DNA of 33,752 nt from Pseudomonas uvaldensis (GTDB lineage: Bacteria; Pseudomonadota; Gammaproteobacteria; Pseudomonadales; Pseudomonadaceae). Below the pieces are notes generated by a model. It searched no databases, was not told where the DNA came from, and saw nothing but the letters and a program-made list of their open reading frames with translations. The stretch covers positions 1-33,752 of the forward strand of contig NZ_JAIWKS010000020.1 of assembly GCF_021271205.1 (NCBI RefSeq), in the 5' to 3' direction. Shown one piece after another: positions 14,314-22,972 of this stretch. A program made the translations under genes and the position numbers. Every line of letters begins with the position of its first letter. The stretch's first letter is position 1.

Positions 14314-14563
14314 CGGATGAAGCTCTCCCTTGCCATCTATTGGAAAACACGGCCACCTATCTGGCCGGAGTCTGGGGCATAATCGGCCGCCGCACTGGAT
14401 CGAATCGGATCGATGGGCTAAAAGATGCGCGGTGCGAAACTTAGTTCAGCCCCCAGGGCTCGAAAGTGTGCTGCATTTGACCGAACAACAATAGCCGTTC
14501 CTCACAATTTGGCTGACCGGCGCGTTTTGACCATCGCCCTTTAGGCTTGCGAGAAAATTATTC

Positions 14564-16855
14564 ATGAAGAAGCTGTGTTTGCTGGGCCTGTTTGTCAGTC
14601 TGGCCAGTCAATCCGTATTAGCCGACAACCTGCCAGCCCCCATAGAAAACAAGGACGCCTTCATCAGCAATCTGATGAAGCAGATGACCCTCGAGGAAAA
14701 GATCGGCCAATTGCGCCTGATCAGCATCGGCCCGGAAATGCCCCGGGAACTGATCCGCAAGGAAATCGCCGCCGGGAACATCGGCGGCACGTTCAACTCC
14801 ATCACTCGCGATGAAAACCGTCCGATGCAGGACGCGGCCATGCGCAGCCGGCTGAAGATCCCGATGTTCTTCGCCTACGACGTGATCCACGGCCACCGCA
14901 CCATTTTCCCGATTCCCCTGGCCCTGGCTTCGAGCTGGGACATGGACGCCATCTACCGCTCCGGGCGCGTTGCCGCCAAGGAAGCGGCCGCCGACAGCCT
15001 GGACATCACCTTCGCGCCCATGGTGGACATTTCCCGCGACCCGCGCTGGGGCCGTACCTCCGAAGGCTTCGGCGAAGACACCTACCTGGTGTCGCGCATT
15101 GCAGGGGTGATGGTCAAGGCGTTCCAGGGCGCCGGCGCCAACGCGGCCGACAGCATCATGGCCAGCGTCAAGCACTTCGCCCTCTACGGCGCGGTGGAGG
15201 GGGGCCGGGACTACAACACCGTGGACATGAGCCCGGTGAAAATGTACCAGGATTACCTGCCACCCTACCGCGCCGCCATCGACGCCGGTGCGGGTGGGGT
15301 GATGGTTGCCTTGAACTCCATCAACGGTGTGCCGGCCACGGCCAATACCTGGCTAATGCACGATCTGTTGCGCAAGGAATGGGGTTTCAAAGGCCTGGCG
15401 GTCAGCGACCACGGCGCCATCTTCGAGCTGATCAAGCACGGCGTCGCCCGGGACGGTCGCGAAGCGGCGAAGCTGGCGATCAAGGCCGGCATCGACATGA
15501 GCATGAACGACTCGCTCTATGGCAAGGAACTGCCGGGGCTGCTCAAGTCCGGCGAGATCGAGCAGAGCGATATCGACAATGCCGTGCGCGAAGTGCTCGT
15601 CGCCAAATACGACATGGGCCTGTTCAAGGACCCGTACCTGCGTATCGGCAAGGCCGAAGACGATCCGGCCGACACCTACGCCGAAAGTCGCCTGCACCGC
15701 GCCGATGCCCGTGACGTGGCACGTCGCAGCCTGGTCCTGCTGGAGAACCGCAACCAGACCCTGCCGTTGAAGAAAAGCGCCCGGATCGCCCTGGTCGGCC
15801 CGCTGGCCAAGGCCCCCATCGACATGATGGGCAGTTGGGCCGCCGCCGGCCGGCCGGCGCAGTCGGTCACGGTGTTCGACGGCATGGCCCGTGCCTTGGG
15901 CGGTGAGTCGAAGTTGATCTATGCCCGTGGCGCCAACATCACTGGCGACAAGAAGGTCCTCGACTACCTGAACTTCCTCAACTTCGACGCCCCGGAAGTG
16001 GTGGATGATCCGCGCCCGGCCCAGGTATTGATCGACGAAGCGGTGAAAGCCGCCAGGAATGCCGATGTGGTGGTGGCTGCGGTGGGCGAGTCCCGTGGCA
16101 TGTCCCATGAATCGTCGAGCCGGACCGAACTGAGCATCCCCGCCAGCCAGCGCGAGCTGATCAAGGCGCTGAAGGCTACCGGCAAGCCCCTGGTGCTGGT
16201 GCTGATGAACGGCCGTCCGCTGTCGCTGCTGGAAGAGAAGCAGCAGGCCGATGCGATCCTGGAAACCTGGTTCAGCGGCACCGAAGGCGGCAACGCCATC
16301 GCCGACGTGCTGTTCGGCGACTACAACCCGTCGGGCAAGCTGCCGATTACCTTCCCACGCTCGGTGGGGCAGATTCCGACCTACTACAACCACCTGAGCA
16401 TTGGCCGTCCGTTCACACCGGGCAAGCCGGGTAACTACACCTCGCAATACTTCGATGACACCACCGGCCCGCTGTACCCGTTCGGCTATGGCCTGAGCTA
16501 CACCGAGTTCGAGCTGTCGGACATGGCCCTGTCGTCCACCACGCTGAACAAGAGCGGCAAGCTCGACGCCAGCGTGACCGTGGAGAACACCGGTAAGCGC
16601 GATGGCGAAACCGTGGTTCAGCTGTACATCCAGGACGTGACCGGCTCGATCATCCGCCCGGTCAAGGAACTGAAGAACTTCCAGAAGGTGATGCTCAAGG
16701 CTGGCGAGAAGAAGGTCATTCACTTCACCATCACGGAAGACGACCTGAAGTTCTACAACGCCCAGCTCAAGTACGCCGCGGAACCGGGCAAGTTCAACGT
16801 ACAGATCGGCCTGGATTCCCAGGATGTGAAGCAGCAGAGCTTTGAGTTGCTCTGA
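14564..16855 (+). CDS. bglX: Periplasmic beta-glucosidase BglX (GH3)
   Basis: A 763-residue glycoside hydrolase family 3 enzyme, the same size as E. coli BglX (765). A signal peptide (LCLLGLFVSLASQSVLA, mature from DNLPAP) sends it to the periplasm. The GH3 N-terminal barrel shows FAYDVIHGHRTIFPIPLALA, DPRWGRTSEGFGEDTYL, SVKHFALYGAVEGGRDYN and the nucleophile motif GLAVSDHGA (Asp282). The alpha/beta sandwich domain follows (ALVGPLAKAPIDMMGSW, then VVAAVGESRGMSHESSSRTE), and a C-terminal fibronectin III-like domain (VTVENTGKRDGETVVQLYIQ). It would hydrolyse beta-glucosidic disaccharides and oligosaccharides. Monocistronic; no regulator adjacent. A REPIN lies 22 bases after the stop. Confidence 0.96.
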   Translation: MKKLCLLGLFVSLASQSVLADNLPAPIENKDAFISNLMKQMTLEEKIGQLRLISIGPEMPRELIRKEIAAGNIGGTFNSITRDENRPMQDAAMRSRLKIPMFFAYDVIHGHRTIFPIPLALASSWDMDAIYRSGRVAAKEAAADSLDITFAPMVDISRDPRWGRTSEGFGEDTYLVSRIAGVMVKAFQGAGANAADSIMASVKHFALYGAVEGGRDYNTVDMSPVKMYQDYLPPYRAAIDAGAGGVMVALNSINGVPATANTWLMHDLLRKEWGFKGLAVSDHGAIFELIKHGVARDGREAAKLAIKAGIDMSMNDSLYGKELPGLLKSGEIEQSDIDNAVREVLVAKYDMGLFKDPYLRIGKAEDDPADTYAESRLHRADARDVARRSLVLLENRNQTLPLKKSARIALVGPLAKAPIDMMGSWAAAGRPAQSVTVFDGMARALGGESKLIYARGANITGDKKVLDYLNFLNFDAPEVVDDPRPAQVLIDEAVKAARNADVVVAAVGESRGMSHESSSRTELSIPASQRELIKALKATGKPLVLVLMNGRPLSLLEEKQQADAILETWFSGTEGGNAIADVLFGDYNPSGKLPITFPRSVGQIPTYYNHLSIGRPFTPGKPGNYTSQYFDDTTGPLYPFGYGLSYTEFELSDMALSSTTLNKSGKLDASVTVENTGKRDGETVVQLYIQDVTGSIIRPVKELKNFQKVMLKAGEKKVIHFTITEDDLKFYNAQLKYAAEPGKFNVQIGLDSQDVKQQSFELL

Positions 16856-16876
16856 TCCACAAGCAACGTCACTTCC

Positions 16877-16966
16877 TGTGGGAGCGGGCTTGCTCGCGAA
16901 AACGGTGCGTCAGGCCACTGAACGGTTGACTGATACGCCGCCTTCGCGAGCAAGCCCGCTCCCACA
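16877..16966. repeat. REPIN (inverted REP doublet), 90 bp
   Basis: TGTGGGAGCGGGCTTGCTCG at the left and CGAGCAAGCCCGCTCCCACA at the right, exact inverted partners. It sits in the convergent gap between bglX and the PLD gene, the favoured location for such elements, where it can also serve as a transcript end. Confidence 0.9.
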
Positions 16967-16985
16967 TTGGATTCGCGGTGCGTCG

Positions 16986-18143
16986 TCAGCCGCGCCGATC
17001 CAGCAGATTCACCACCAGCCGATCCACCAACCCCCACAACCGCTGCTTGATCCGCTTCCACAGCGGCCGGCGCCGCCAGGCGTCGAGGCTGACTTGCTGG
17101 CTTTGGGCAAAGTCCTGTTCGAAACTCGCCGCCACCGCTGCGCTGAGCGCCGGGTCGAGGGCTTCCAGGTTGGCTTCCAGATTGAAACGCAGGTTCCAGT
17201 GATCAAAATTGCAGGAACCGATACTGACCCAGTCATCCACCAGCACCATTTTCAAATGCAGGAAACATGGCTGGTATTCGAAGATTTTCACCCCGGCCCT
17301 GAGCAGGCGTGGGTAATAACGGTGCCCGGCATAACGCACTGACGGGTGATCGGTGCGCGGCCCGGTGAGCAGCAAGCGTACGTCGATGCCCCGGGCCGCG
17401 GCCTTGCGCAAGGAACGGCGCACGTTCCAGGTTGGCAGGAAATAGGGCGTCGCCATCCAGATTCGCTTCTGCCCGCTGTTCAGCGCCCGGGACAGCGATT
17501 GCAGGATATCGCGATGCTGGCGGGCGTCGGCATATGCCACCCGGCCCGTGCCCTCCCCCACCGGTGGCACGCGGGGCAAGCGCGGCAGCCCGAAGTTGGA
17601 CGCCGGCTTCCAGGCGCGACGATGACGGTTGGCGTTCCACTGGCGATCGAACAGCAACTGCCAGTCCAGCACCAACGGCCCGACAATTTCCACCATGACC
17701 TCGTGCCACTCGCTGCGGTTGTCGAGGGGGTTCCAGAATTCATCGGTCACGCCGGTGCCGCCGACCACCGCCAGGCGCTGGTCCACCAACAGGAGCTTGC
17801 GGTGGTCGCGGTAGAAATTGCGCACCCAACGGCGCCAGCTCAGGCGGTTATAGAAACGCAGTTCCACACCGGCGTCGATCAACCGGTTACGCAAGCCCAG
17901 GGTAAACGCCAGGCTGCCATAGTCATCGAACAAACAACGCACTCGCACGCCACGTTCGGCCGCCTGAACGAGCGCCTGGACCATCGCCTCGGCGCAGGCT
18001 CCAGCCTCCACCAGGTACAGCTCCAGTTCGACTTGCTCCCGGGCCCGGGCGATTTCGACGAGCATGCGCGGGAAGAATTGCGGGCCGTCGACCAGCAGCT
18101 CGAACTTGTTGCCTTCACGCCAGGGAAATACCGGGCCGCTCAT
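16986..18143 (-). CDS. clsB: Cardiolipin synthase B-like phospholipase D family protein
   Basis: A 385-residue protein with two HKD motifs: His114-Lys116-Asp121 (YRDHRKLLLVD) and His296-Lys298-Asp303 (FLHLKMVLVDD), followed by SIGSCNFD. There are no N-terminal membrane spans, matching the ClsB (YbhO) class of bacterial cardiolipin synthases rather than ClsA. Other family marks are LELYLVEAGACAEAM, VVGGTGVTDEFW and WMATPYFLPTWNVRRSL. The likely reaction is phosphatidyl transfer between phosphatidylglycerol and another phospholipid at the inner membrane; a different phosphatidyl-transfer role is possible. The ATG follows the yceI stop by one base (TGACATG), so the two are one operon with translational coupling. 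Confidence 0.88.
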   Translation of the reverse strand: MSGPVFPWREGNKFELLVDGPQFFPRMLVEIARAREQVELELYLVEAGACAEAMVQALVQAAERGVRVRCLFDDYGSLAFTLGLRNRLIDAGVELRFYNRLSWRRWVRNFYRDHRKLLLVDQRLAVVGGTGVTDEFWNPLDNRSEWHEVMVEIVGPLVLDWQLLFDRQWNANRHRRAWKPASNFGLPRLPRVPPVGEGTGRVAYADARQHRDILQSLSRALNSGQKRIWMATPYFLPTWNVRRSLRKAAARGIDVRLLLTGPRTDHPSVRYAGHRYYPRLLRAGVKIFEYQPCFLHLKMVLVDDWVSIGSCNFDHWNLRFNLEANLEALDPALSAAVAASFEQDFAQSQQVSLDAWRRRPLWKRIKQRLWGLVDRLVVNLLDRRG

Positions 18144-18144
18144 G

Positions 18145-18735
18145 TCAGCGCGCCGTGAAAATCAGCACCGCGCTCACCGGCACCGACAGGCTGATGGCCG
18201 AAAGCCCGGCCATTTTGCGCAACGTCTCGAGCCCCGGTACCAGGTCGAAATCCGCAGCATTGAGCACCACCGGCTCCAGGGTCACCACTTGGAAGCGTCG
18301 TTCGTCCAGGCGTGTCGCCAGCAATTCGACGTTGTATTCGTGCTGTTTGCCGTGCAGTTCCACCGTCAGCGGTAGACGCAGCTCCAATTGCGCGCCGTTG
18401 GCCAAGTCCTGGATTGGCAAAAGATCAATCTGTGCGGTGACCGTGGCTTCGGGAAATTGCTTGATATCGAACAGTTCGGCGCGCATGCGCTCGTCCCGCA
18501 AGGGGATACCGCTGTTGATCGACTCCAGCTCCACTTCCAGCCGGGCCGTGCCCTTGGGCTGGACCTGACCGTGCAGCACGAGGAAACGCTGGACTTCTGA
18601 CACATTGCCGTTCTTGCTGCTGATGAACGACAGCCGCGACGACTCGCCGTCCAGGTACCAATCGGCCCGGGCCGGCAGCGCGGCGCCGGCCAGCAGCAAG
18701 GTTGCGACAGCGAGGGAAAGAAACCGCTTGGACAT
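18145..18735 (-). CDS. yceI: YceI family periplasmic protein
   Basis: A 196-residue protein with a signal peptide (FLSLAVATLLLAGAALPARA, mature from DWYLDGE). The YceI lipocalin-like barrel is seen in DWYLDGESSRLSFISSKNGN, RLEVELESINSGIPLRDERM and AELFDIKQFPEATVTAQIDL, ending in the mature C-terminal strands. YceI folds bind isoprenoid or other lipophilic ligands; a role in base-induced or envelope stress is described for E. coli, but the ligand here is unknown. I start at ATG 18735; the open frame extends 140 bases upstream without a signal peptide at its beginning. First gene of a two-gene unit with the ClsB-like gene, suggesting a lipid-related role (inference). Confidence 0.88.
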   Translation of the reverse strand: MSKRFLSLAVATLLLAGAALPARADWYLDGESSRLSFISSKNGNVSEVQRFLVLHGQVQPKGTARLEVELESINSGIPLRDERMRAELFDIKQFPEATVTAQIDLLPIQDLANGAQLELRLPLTVELHGKQHEYNVELLATRLDERRFQVVTLEPVVLNAADFDLVPGLETLRKMAGLSAISLSVPVSAVLIFTAR

Positions 18736-18877
18736 ACACACTCGGGGGCAAATAAACCTGTGGCGAACCTTAACCGGGCCGAGGGCGCTTGCAAACTGTC
18801 TTGTGGGAACCTTCCGTGGGATCAACCTGTGGAAACAATCTGTAAGAGCAACCTGGGGGGCAACTTGCTCCCACAAG

Positions 18878-19201
18878 TTACTCTTCCATAGAAGGTTCCA
18901 GCTGGCACCCCTGCCGTTCTCCCATCCACCGTGCGCTGTTGCTGCGGCCCAACCCGGCGACGGTGATGCGCTTGGCTTCGGGGGTTTCGAGAAAATCGCT
19001 AATAGGCACCGACTGCTTCACATAGCCCCGGCAATAGTCGGCGGGTTGCTGCATCACGTAGCGGCACGAGCAGTATTCCTTGGCGGTGTAGGCACTGATG
19101 ATGTCGGGAAAGGCGCCTAGCGCCACCCGTTCGCGCCAGACCCAGACGAGCAACGCCCCGAGCAGCGCCAGCGTCAAAACGACAAAAACCTTGCGCTTCA
19201 C
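18878..19201 (-). CDS. Small membrane-anchored protein with Cys cluster, unknown function
   Basis: A 107-residue protein with one N-terminal hydrophobic segment (VFVVLTLALLGALLVWVW), which could be an anchor or uncleaved signal. A short extracytoplasmic domain carries CSCRYVMQQPADYCRGYVKQ plus a later Cys near the end (RQGCQLEP). Four cysteines outside the membrane suggest two disulphides. I recognise no family. Its start overlaps the stop of the upstream serine hydrolase by 4 bases (ATGA type, 19198-19201), so it is translated with that gene and may work with it. The C-terminus is short and acidic (EPSMEE). Confidence 0.75.
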   Translation of the reverse strand: MKRKVFVVLTLALLGALLVWVWRERVALGAFPDIISAYTAKEYCSCRYVMQQPADYCRGYVKQSVPISDFLETPEAKRITVAGLGRSNSARWMGERQGCQLEPSMEE

Positions 19202-20292
19202 GGCTGCACCGCCCCGGCAAACGCCGCCATGGCTCGCTTGAGCAGCTCGTTATGTCGATAGCGGCCGTCGCGGTCGTCGCCGTAACGCACAATGACTAAA
19301 CCGGTACTGGGAACGATGTACAGCGCCTGACCCCAGTGCCCCAACGCGGCGTAGGTATCCGATGGCGCATCGGGCCAGGGGCGGATGGTCGGGTCGGCGG
19401 CGCGGTTAAGCCACCAATGCCCGCCCGGCACGGCTTCGTCCTGACCGGCCTGGAAACGGGCGAAGGGCTCGCGATTGAACGCGATCCACTCCTGGGGAAT
19501 CAGTTGCCGCTCGCCCCAACGACCGTCACGCAGCATCAGCAACCCGATCCGCGCCAGATCCCGAGCAGTGAGGTAAGCATAGGAAGAGCCGACGAAGGTG
19601 CCGCTGGCATCGGTTTCCCAAGTGGCGTGACGAATGCCCAACGGTTCGAACAACGCCGTCCATGGGTAATCGGGATAGCGTGCCGGACCGACAATATTTT
19701 TCAGCGCGGCCGCCAACAGGTTGCTGTCGCCGCTGGAATAACGAAACACCTGGCCCGCTGGGCTGTAGCTGTCGTGTTGCGCGGTAAACACCGCCATGTC
19801 GCGACGACCGCGGGTATAGAGCATCGCGACCACGGAAGAGTTGAGTGGCGCGTATTCGTAGTCTTCCTGCCAGTCCAGGCCTGAGGCCCAGTGGAAAAGG
19901 TCGGCGAGGGTCACGTCCGGGTGCTTGCCCAGTGCCGGGTAGTACTTGGCGGCTGGGTCTTTCAGGCCGAACCGCTTTTCCCCATAGGCCACACCGAATA
20001 CGGTCGCCAGCAGGCTTTTACTGATGGACCAGGTCAGGTGCGGAGTGTCGGCGCGGGTGGGACCGGCATAACGTTCGTAGACGAGTCGGCCATTCTGGAG
20101 GACCAGCAATGCGTCGGTGCGAATACCTTCGCGAGTGGTGTCGTTCCGAGGAGGAAAGGCGTATTGCTCCAGGGCTTCGATGGCTGGGCCGGTGGGAACC
20201 GGGCCGGTCGGCCATTGCTCGCCGGGCCAGTCTTCGGCGTGGACGTTCAGGTTGAGCAGCAGGAGCGGGATCAGCAACCAGCCTTTGGACAT
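19198..20292 (-). CDS. Serine hydrolase, class C beta-lactamase/penicillin-binding family
   Basis: A 364-residue exported protein with signal peptide LLIPLLLLNLNVHA before EDWPGEQ. It belongs to the beta-lactamase superfamily (class C/DD-peptidase-like). The SxxK nucleophile motif is SISK (Ser89-Lys92) in TWSISKSLLATVFGVAYGEK. The second motif is a YSS variant of YxN (VFRYSSGDSN), and HWG (GHWGQALYIVP) stands at the KTG position. Such proteins act as esterases, peptidases or amidases; genuine beta-lactam resistance is unlikely to be the main role. It is followed in overlap by the small Cys protein. The start has no strong Shine-Dalgarno, but the signal peptide begins at this Met. Confidence 0.85.
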   Translation of the reverse strand: MSKGWLLIPLLLLNLNVHAEDWPGEQWPTGPVPTGPAIEALEQYAFPPRNDTTREGIRTDALLVLQNGRLVYERYAGPTRADTPHLTWSISKSLLATVFGVAYGEKRFGLKDPAAKYYPALGKHPDVTLADLFHWASGLDWQEDYEYAPLNSSVVAMLYTRGRRDMAVFTAQHDSYSPAGQVFRYSSGDSNLLAAALKNIVGPARYPDYPWTALFEPLGIRHATWETDASGTFVGSSYAYLTARDLARIGLLMLRDGRWGERQLIPQEWIAFNREPFARFQAGQDEAVPGGHWWLNRAADPTIRPWPDAPSDTYAALGHWGQALYIVPSTGLVIVRYGDDRDGRYRHNELLKRAMAAFAGAVQP

Positions 20293-20375
20293 GCGTTGGG
20301 GCTCGCAGGAGTGAACCCTGGGAGCCTAATCCGACTTTATGACAGTTTGGAAATCGGGATGTTTTTCTGTGGGAG

Positions 20376-21254
20376 TCAGGTGCTACCCAAAGCCCTGGCC
20401 AACCGCTTGGCCCGTGCGCCCGCCGCCATGTCCATCACCGCCTTATCCCGCATCCACATCTCGCGCCATGAATCGGGCCCGGCGGCCAGCGCGCCGTTGA
20501 GTTCATCATCCAGTCCCTTGAATTGCGCGAACAGCCCACCCAGCAGCACATGCCCGGCGGCCGTCGACGGGTTATGGCGGCTCACTTCCGCACACCCCGC
20601 CAGCAACCCCAGCAGGCGCAACTGCAACCCCTGGGGCCACTCACAGTCCTGCCCCACACCATACAGCCAGGCGACCATGGCGCTGAGCACATACAGGTCT
20701 TCCAGAGTGCGGAACGGTTTGACGTAGGCATCCCAACCGTCCCCCGCAAGCAACTCACAGGGCGCGCTGTCGAGTACGACCCGGCCGTGGCCGATGTCCG
20801 GCATCAAGGCCATGGACGGTAATTTTTCCAGGGTCACGCCGGGCTCGCCGGCATAGACCACCGCCAGACTCAGTCGCGGTCTTTCATCGGGTACTTCGCA
20901 GCGAGCGGCGATCAGCAGCCATTCGGCGGCATTCCCGGCGGTGACGAAATCCTTGCGTCCGCTCAGGCGCAGGTCGCTCAGACGGGTCTGCATGTCCGCC
21001 GGCCGCAGGCTGCGCTGTTCAGTGGCACACAAGGCGCCGAGGCTATGAGGCGCACTGGGCCAGAGTGCACGCAACGCTGCCTGGTAACCCACCAGAAAGG
21101 CCAATCCCGGTGTGGCCATCAACCGACCGCCGGCGACCGCCAGCTCGAACGGGGTGACCGCCCCCAGACGCTGCAGCAACGCCGCGTACCCCTCGGCCAG
21201 GTCCGGATGAGCAGTCATTCGCTCGCCACGTTCGATCAGAGAGTGCCAAGGCAT
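20376..21254 (-). CDS. Acyl-CoA dehydrogenase-like protein, function uncertain
   Basis: A 292-residue protein. The middle part, LRLSGRKDFVTAGNAAEWLL to LSLAVVYAGEPGVTLEKLPS, resembles the beta-barrel domain of acyl-CoA dehydrogenases. The C-terminal part is helical (LEDLYVLSAMVAWLYGVG, then RLLGLLAGCAEVSRHN), like their four-helix domain. It is shorter than the usual 380 or so residues, mainly in the N-terminal domain, and I cannot locate a catalytic Glu, so it may be a non-enzymatic or altered member. The start ATG 21254 is preceded by AGGAG at 7 nt. It is divergent from olsB with a 145-bp shared control region containing a Pho-box-like site. The link to ornithine lipid metabolism is by neighbourhood only. 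Confidence 0.6.
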   Translation of the reverse strand: MPWHSLIERGERMTAHPDLAEGYAALLQRLGAVTPFELAVAGGRLMATPGLAFLVGYQAALRALWPSAPHSLGALCATEQRSLRPADMQTRLSDLRLSGRKDFVTAGNAAEWLLIAARCEVPDERPRLSLAVVYAGEPGVTLEKLPSMALMPDIGHGRVVLDSAPCELLAGDGWDAYVKPFRTLEDLYVLSAMVAWLYGVGQDCEWPQGLQLRLLGLLAGCAEVSRHNPSTAAGHVLLGGLFAQFKGLDDELNGALAAGPDSWREMWMRDKAVMDMAAGARAKRLARALGST

Positions 21255-21272
21255 GGGAGGGCTCCTGAAGGG

Positions 21273-21290
21273 CTGTCATATAAGCATCAC
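21273..21290 (+). promoter_or_regulatory. Pho-box-like PhoB site upstream of olsBA
   Basis: CTGTCAT-ATAA-GCATCAC: the first heptamer is a perfect PhoB half site. After the canonical 4-nt spacer, the second keeps TCAC at its 3' half (4 of 7 positions of CTGTCAC). It lies in the divergent region before olsB. Ornithine lipid synthesis is known to rise under phosphate limitation in Pseudomonas and other bacteria, which fits. Confidence 0.5.
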
Positions 21291-21399
21291 CAAAGCTTCA
21301 TGGCGATGACACCGGGGCTACTTAGCCTGACTTTGCACAACATGGCTGCATAAAGAAAGTCGACTGGCTGCAACTGAACAGCCCGCACGGAGATTCGCT

Positions 21400-22155
21400 A
21401 TGACTCAGATCGCCCGCATCAGCGACACCGGCAATGAACGCCGTCTGCAAGCCGAACGCCTGATTGGCACACAGGCATTGCAGGAAGCCCAGGCCCTGCG
21501 CTTCAGGGTCTTCAGCGGCGAATTCAATGCCAGGCTCAAGGGCGCGGAAATGGGTCTGGACATGGATGACTACGATGTTCACTGCGCCCACATCGGCGTA
21601 CGCGACCTGAACAGCGGCCGCCTCGTGGCGACCACTCGCTTGCTCGACCACCAGGCCGCCAGCAGCCTGGGCCGCTTCTACAGCGAAGAGGAATTCAACC
21701 TCCATGGCCTGGTCCATCTCCAGGGGCCGATCCTTGAAATCGGCCGCACCTGTGTCGACCCGGCCTACCGCAACGGCGGCACCATCGCCGTGTTGTGGGG
21801 CGAACTGGCCGAGGTTCTGAACGAGGGCGGCTACAGCTACCTGATGGGCTGCGCGAGCATTCCGATGCAGGACGGCGGCGTCCAGGCCCAGGCGATCATG
21901 CAGCGCCTGCGCGAGCGTTACTTGTGCAACGAATACCTTCAGGCCGTACCGAAGAAACCCCTGCCAACCCTGGACGTACCGTCCAACGTGATTGCCGAGA
22001 TGCCACCGCTGCTCAAGGCCTACATGCGCCTGGGCGCGAAGATTTGCGGCGAGCCGTGCTGGGATGAGGAATTCCAGGTCGCCGACGTGTTTATCCTGCT
22101 CAAGCGCGATAACCTCTGCCCACGCTACGCCCGCCACTTCAAGGCGGCGGTTTGA
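21400..22155 (+). CDS. olsB: L-ornithine N-alpha-acyltransferase OlsB
   Basis: A 251-residue GNAT-fold acyltransferase that transfers a 3-hydroxyacyl group from acyl carrier protein to the alpha-amino group of ornithine, giving lyso-ornithine lipid at the cytoplasmic membrane. Visible marks are LQEAQALRFRVFSGEF (family entry), the acyl-transfer core HLQGPILEIGRTCVDPAYRN, followed by GGTIAVLWGELA and YSYLMGCASIPMQDGG. The C-terminal part is KAYMRLGAKICGEPCWDEEF. The start ATG 21400 has GGAG 8 nt upstream. The stop shares a base with the olsA start (TGATG), so the two enzymes are coupled; P. aeruginosa carries the same pair (PA4350-PA4351). Probably induced by phosphate starvation through the upstream Pho-box-like site. 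Confidence 0.92.
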   Translation: MTQIARISDTGNERRLQAERLIGTQALQEAQALRFRVFSGEFNARLKGAEMGLDMDDYDVHCAHIGVRDLNSGRLVATTRLLDHQAASSLGRFYSEEEFNLHGLVHLQGPILEIGRTCVDPAYRNGGTIAVLWGELAEVLNEGGYSYLMGCASIPMQDGGVQAQAIMQRLRERYLCNEYLQAVPKKPLPTLDVPSNVIAEMPPLLKAYMRLGAKICGEPCWDEEFQVADVFILLKRDNLCPRYARHFKAAV

Positions 22156-22946
22156 TGAGCCGGCTCAGGGTGTACGTGCGCATCGCGCGGGTGCTGCTGG
22201 TGGTCACGCTGGGCCTGGCCATGGCCAGCGTATTCGGTCTGTTCGAACGCCTGGGGCTCGCCCACTCCATGGCGCGCCGTCAGCGCTGGTCACGCTTTTT
22301 CATGGCACGGCTGAGCCATGCCCTGCCCTTTTCCGTGACTGTCCACGGGCAGTTGCCGCAACAGCCGATGTTGTGGGTCAGCAATCATGTGTCCTGGACC
22401 GACATCCCGCTGTTGGGCATGCTCACCCCGCTGTCGTTCCTGTCCAAAGCCGAAGTGCGCACCTGGCCCGTGGCCGGCTGGCTGGCGGCAAAAGCCGGCA
22501 GTCTGTTCATCCGCCGCGGCTCGGGCGACAGCCAGTTGATCCGCAAGCAGATGACCCGCCATCTGGAACAGACCCACCCGTTGTTGATGTTCCCGGAAGG
22601 CACTACCACCGATGGTCGCTCGTTGCGTACCTTTCATGGTCGCCTGTTGTCGGCAGCCATAGACGCCGATGTCGCATTGCAACCTGTGGCGATCCGTTAC
22701 CTGCGCAACGGCGAACCGGATGCCCTGGCACCGTTCATTGGTGATGACGACTTGCTGTCGCACCTGATGCGCCTGTTCGCCAACGACCGGGGTGACGTGC
22801 ACATCTACCTGCTGCAACCCATCGCCTGCCAGGGCCAGGAACGTGCGGCCCTGGCGTTCCAGGCGCAGCAGGCGGTGCATAGGGCGTTGTTTGGCGAGAT
22901 CCCGGAAAAACAACAGGCTCCGATGCGCCCCGCCATCGCGGCTTGA
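22155..22946 (+). CDS. olsA: Lyso-ornithine lipid O-acyltransferase OlsA (PlsC family)
   Basis: A 263-residue PlsC-type 1-acyl-sn-glycerol-3-phosphate acyltransferase family protein. One N-terminal hydrophobic segment (ARVLLVVTLGLAMASVFGLF) precedes the HX4D motif NHVSWTD (His78, Asp83). The second motif is FPEGTTTDGRSLRTFHGRLL, and VALQPVAIRYL is the third conserved block. It adds the second acyl chain to lyso-ornithine lipid made by OlsB. I choose ATG 22155, which overlaps the olsB stop by one base; the alternative TTG at 22152 is less likely. A dual role in phosphatidic acid synthesis is possible, as known for some OlsA/NlaA proteins. Confidence 0.92.
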   Translation: MSRLRVYVRIARVLLVVTLGLAMASVFGLFERLGLAHSMARRQRWSRFFMARLSHALPFSVTVHGQLPQQPMLWVSNHVSWTDIPLLGMLTPLSFLSKAEVRTWPVAGWLAAKAGSLFIRRGSGDSQLIRKQMTRHLEQTHPLLMFPEGTTTDGRSLRTFHGRLLSAAIDADVALQPVAIRYLRNGEPDALAPFIGDDDLLSHLMRLFANDRGDVHIYLLQPIACQGQERAALAFQAQQAVHRALFGEIPEKQQAPMRPAIAA

Positions 22947-22972
22947 CACGGATATACATGGGATGGAGTCCC

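Noticed and set aside
15353..16723. 456-codon minus-strand frame inside bglX
   Set aside because: Antisense shadow; no domain or start signal.
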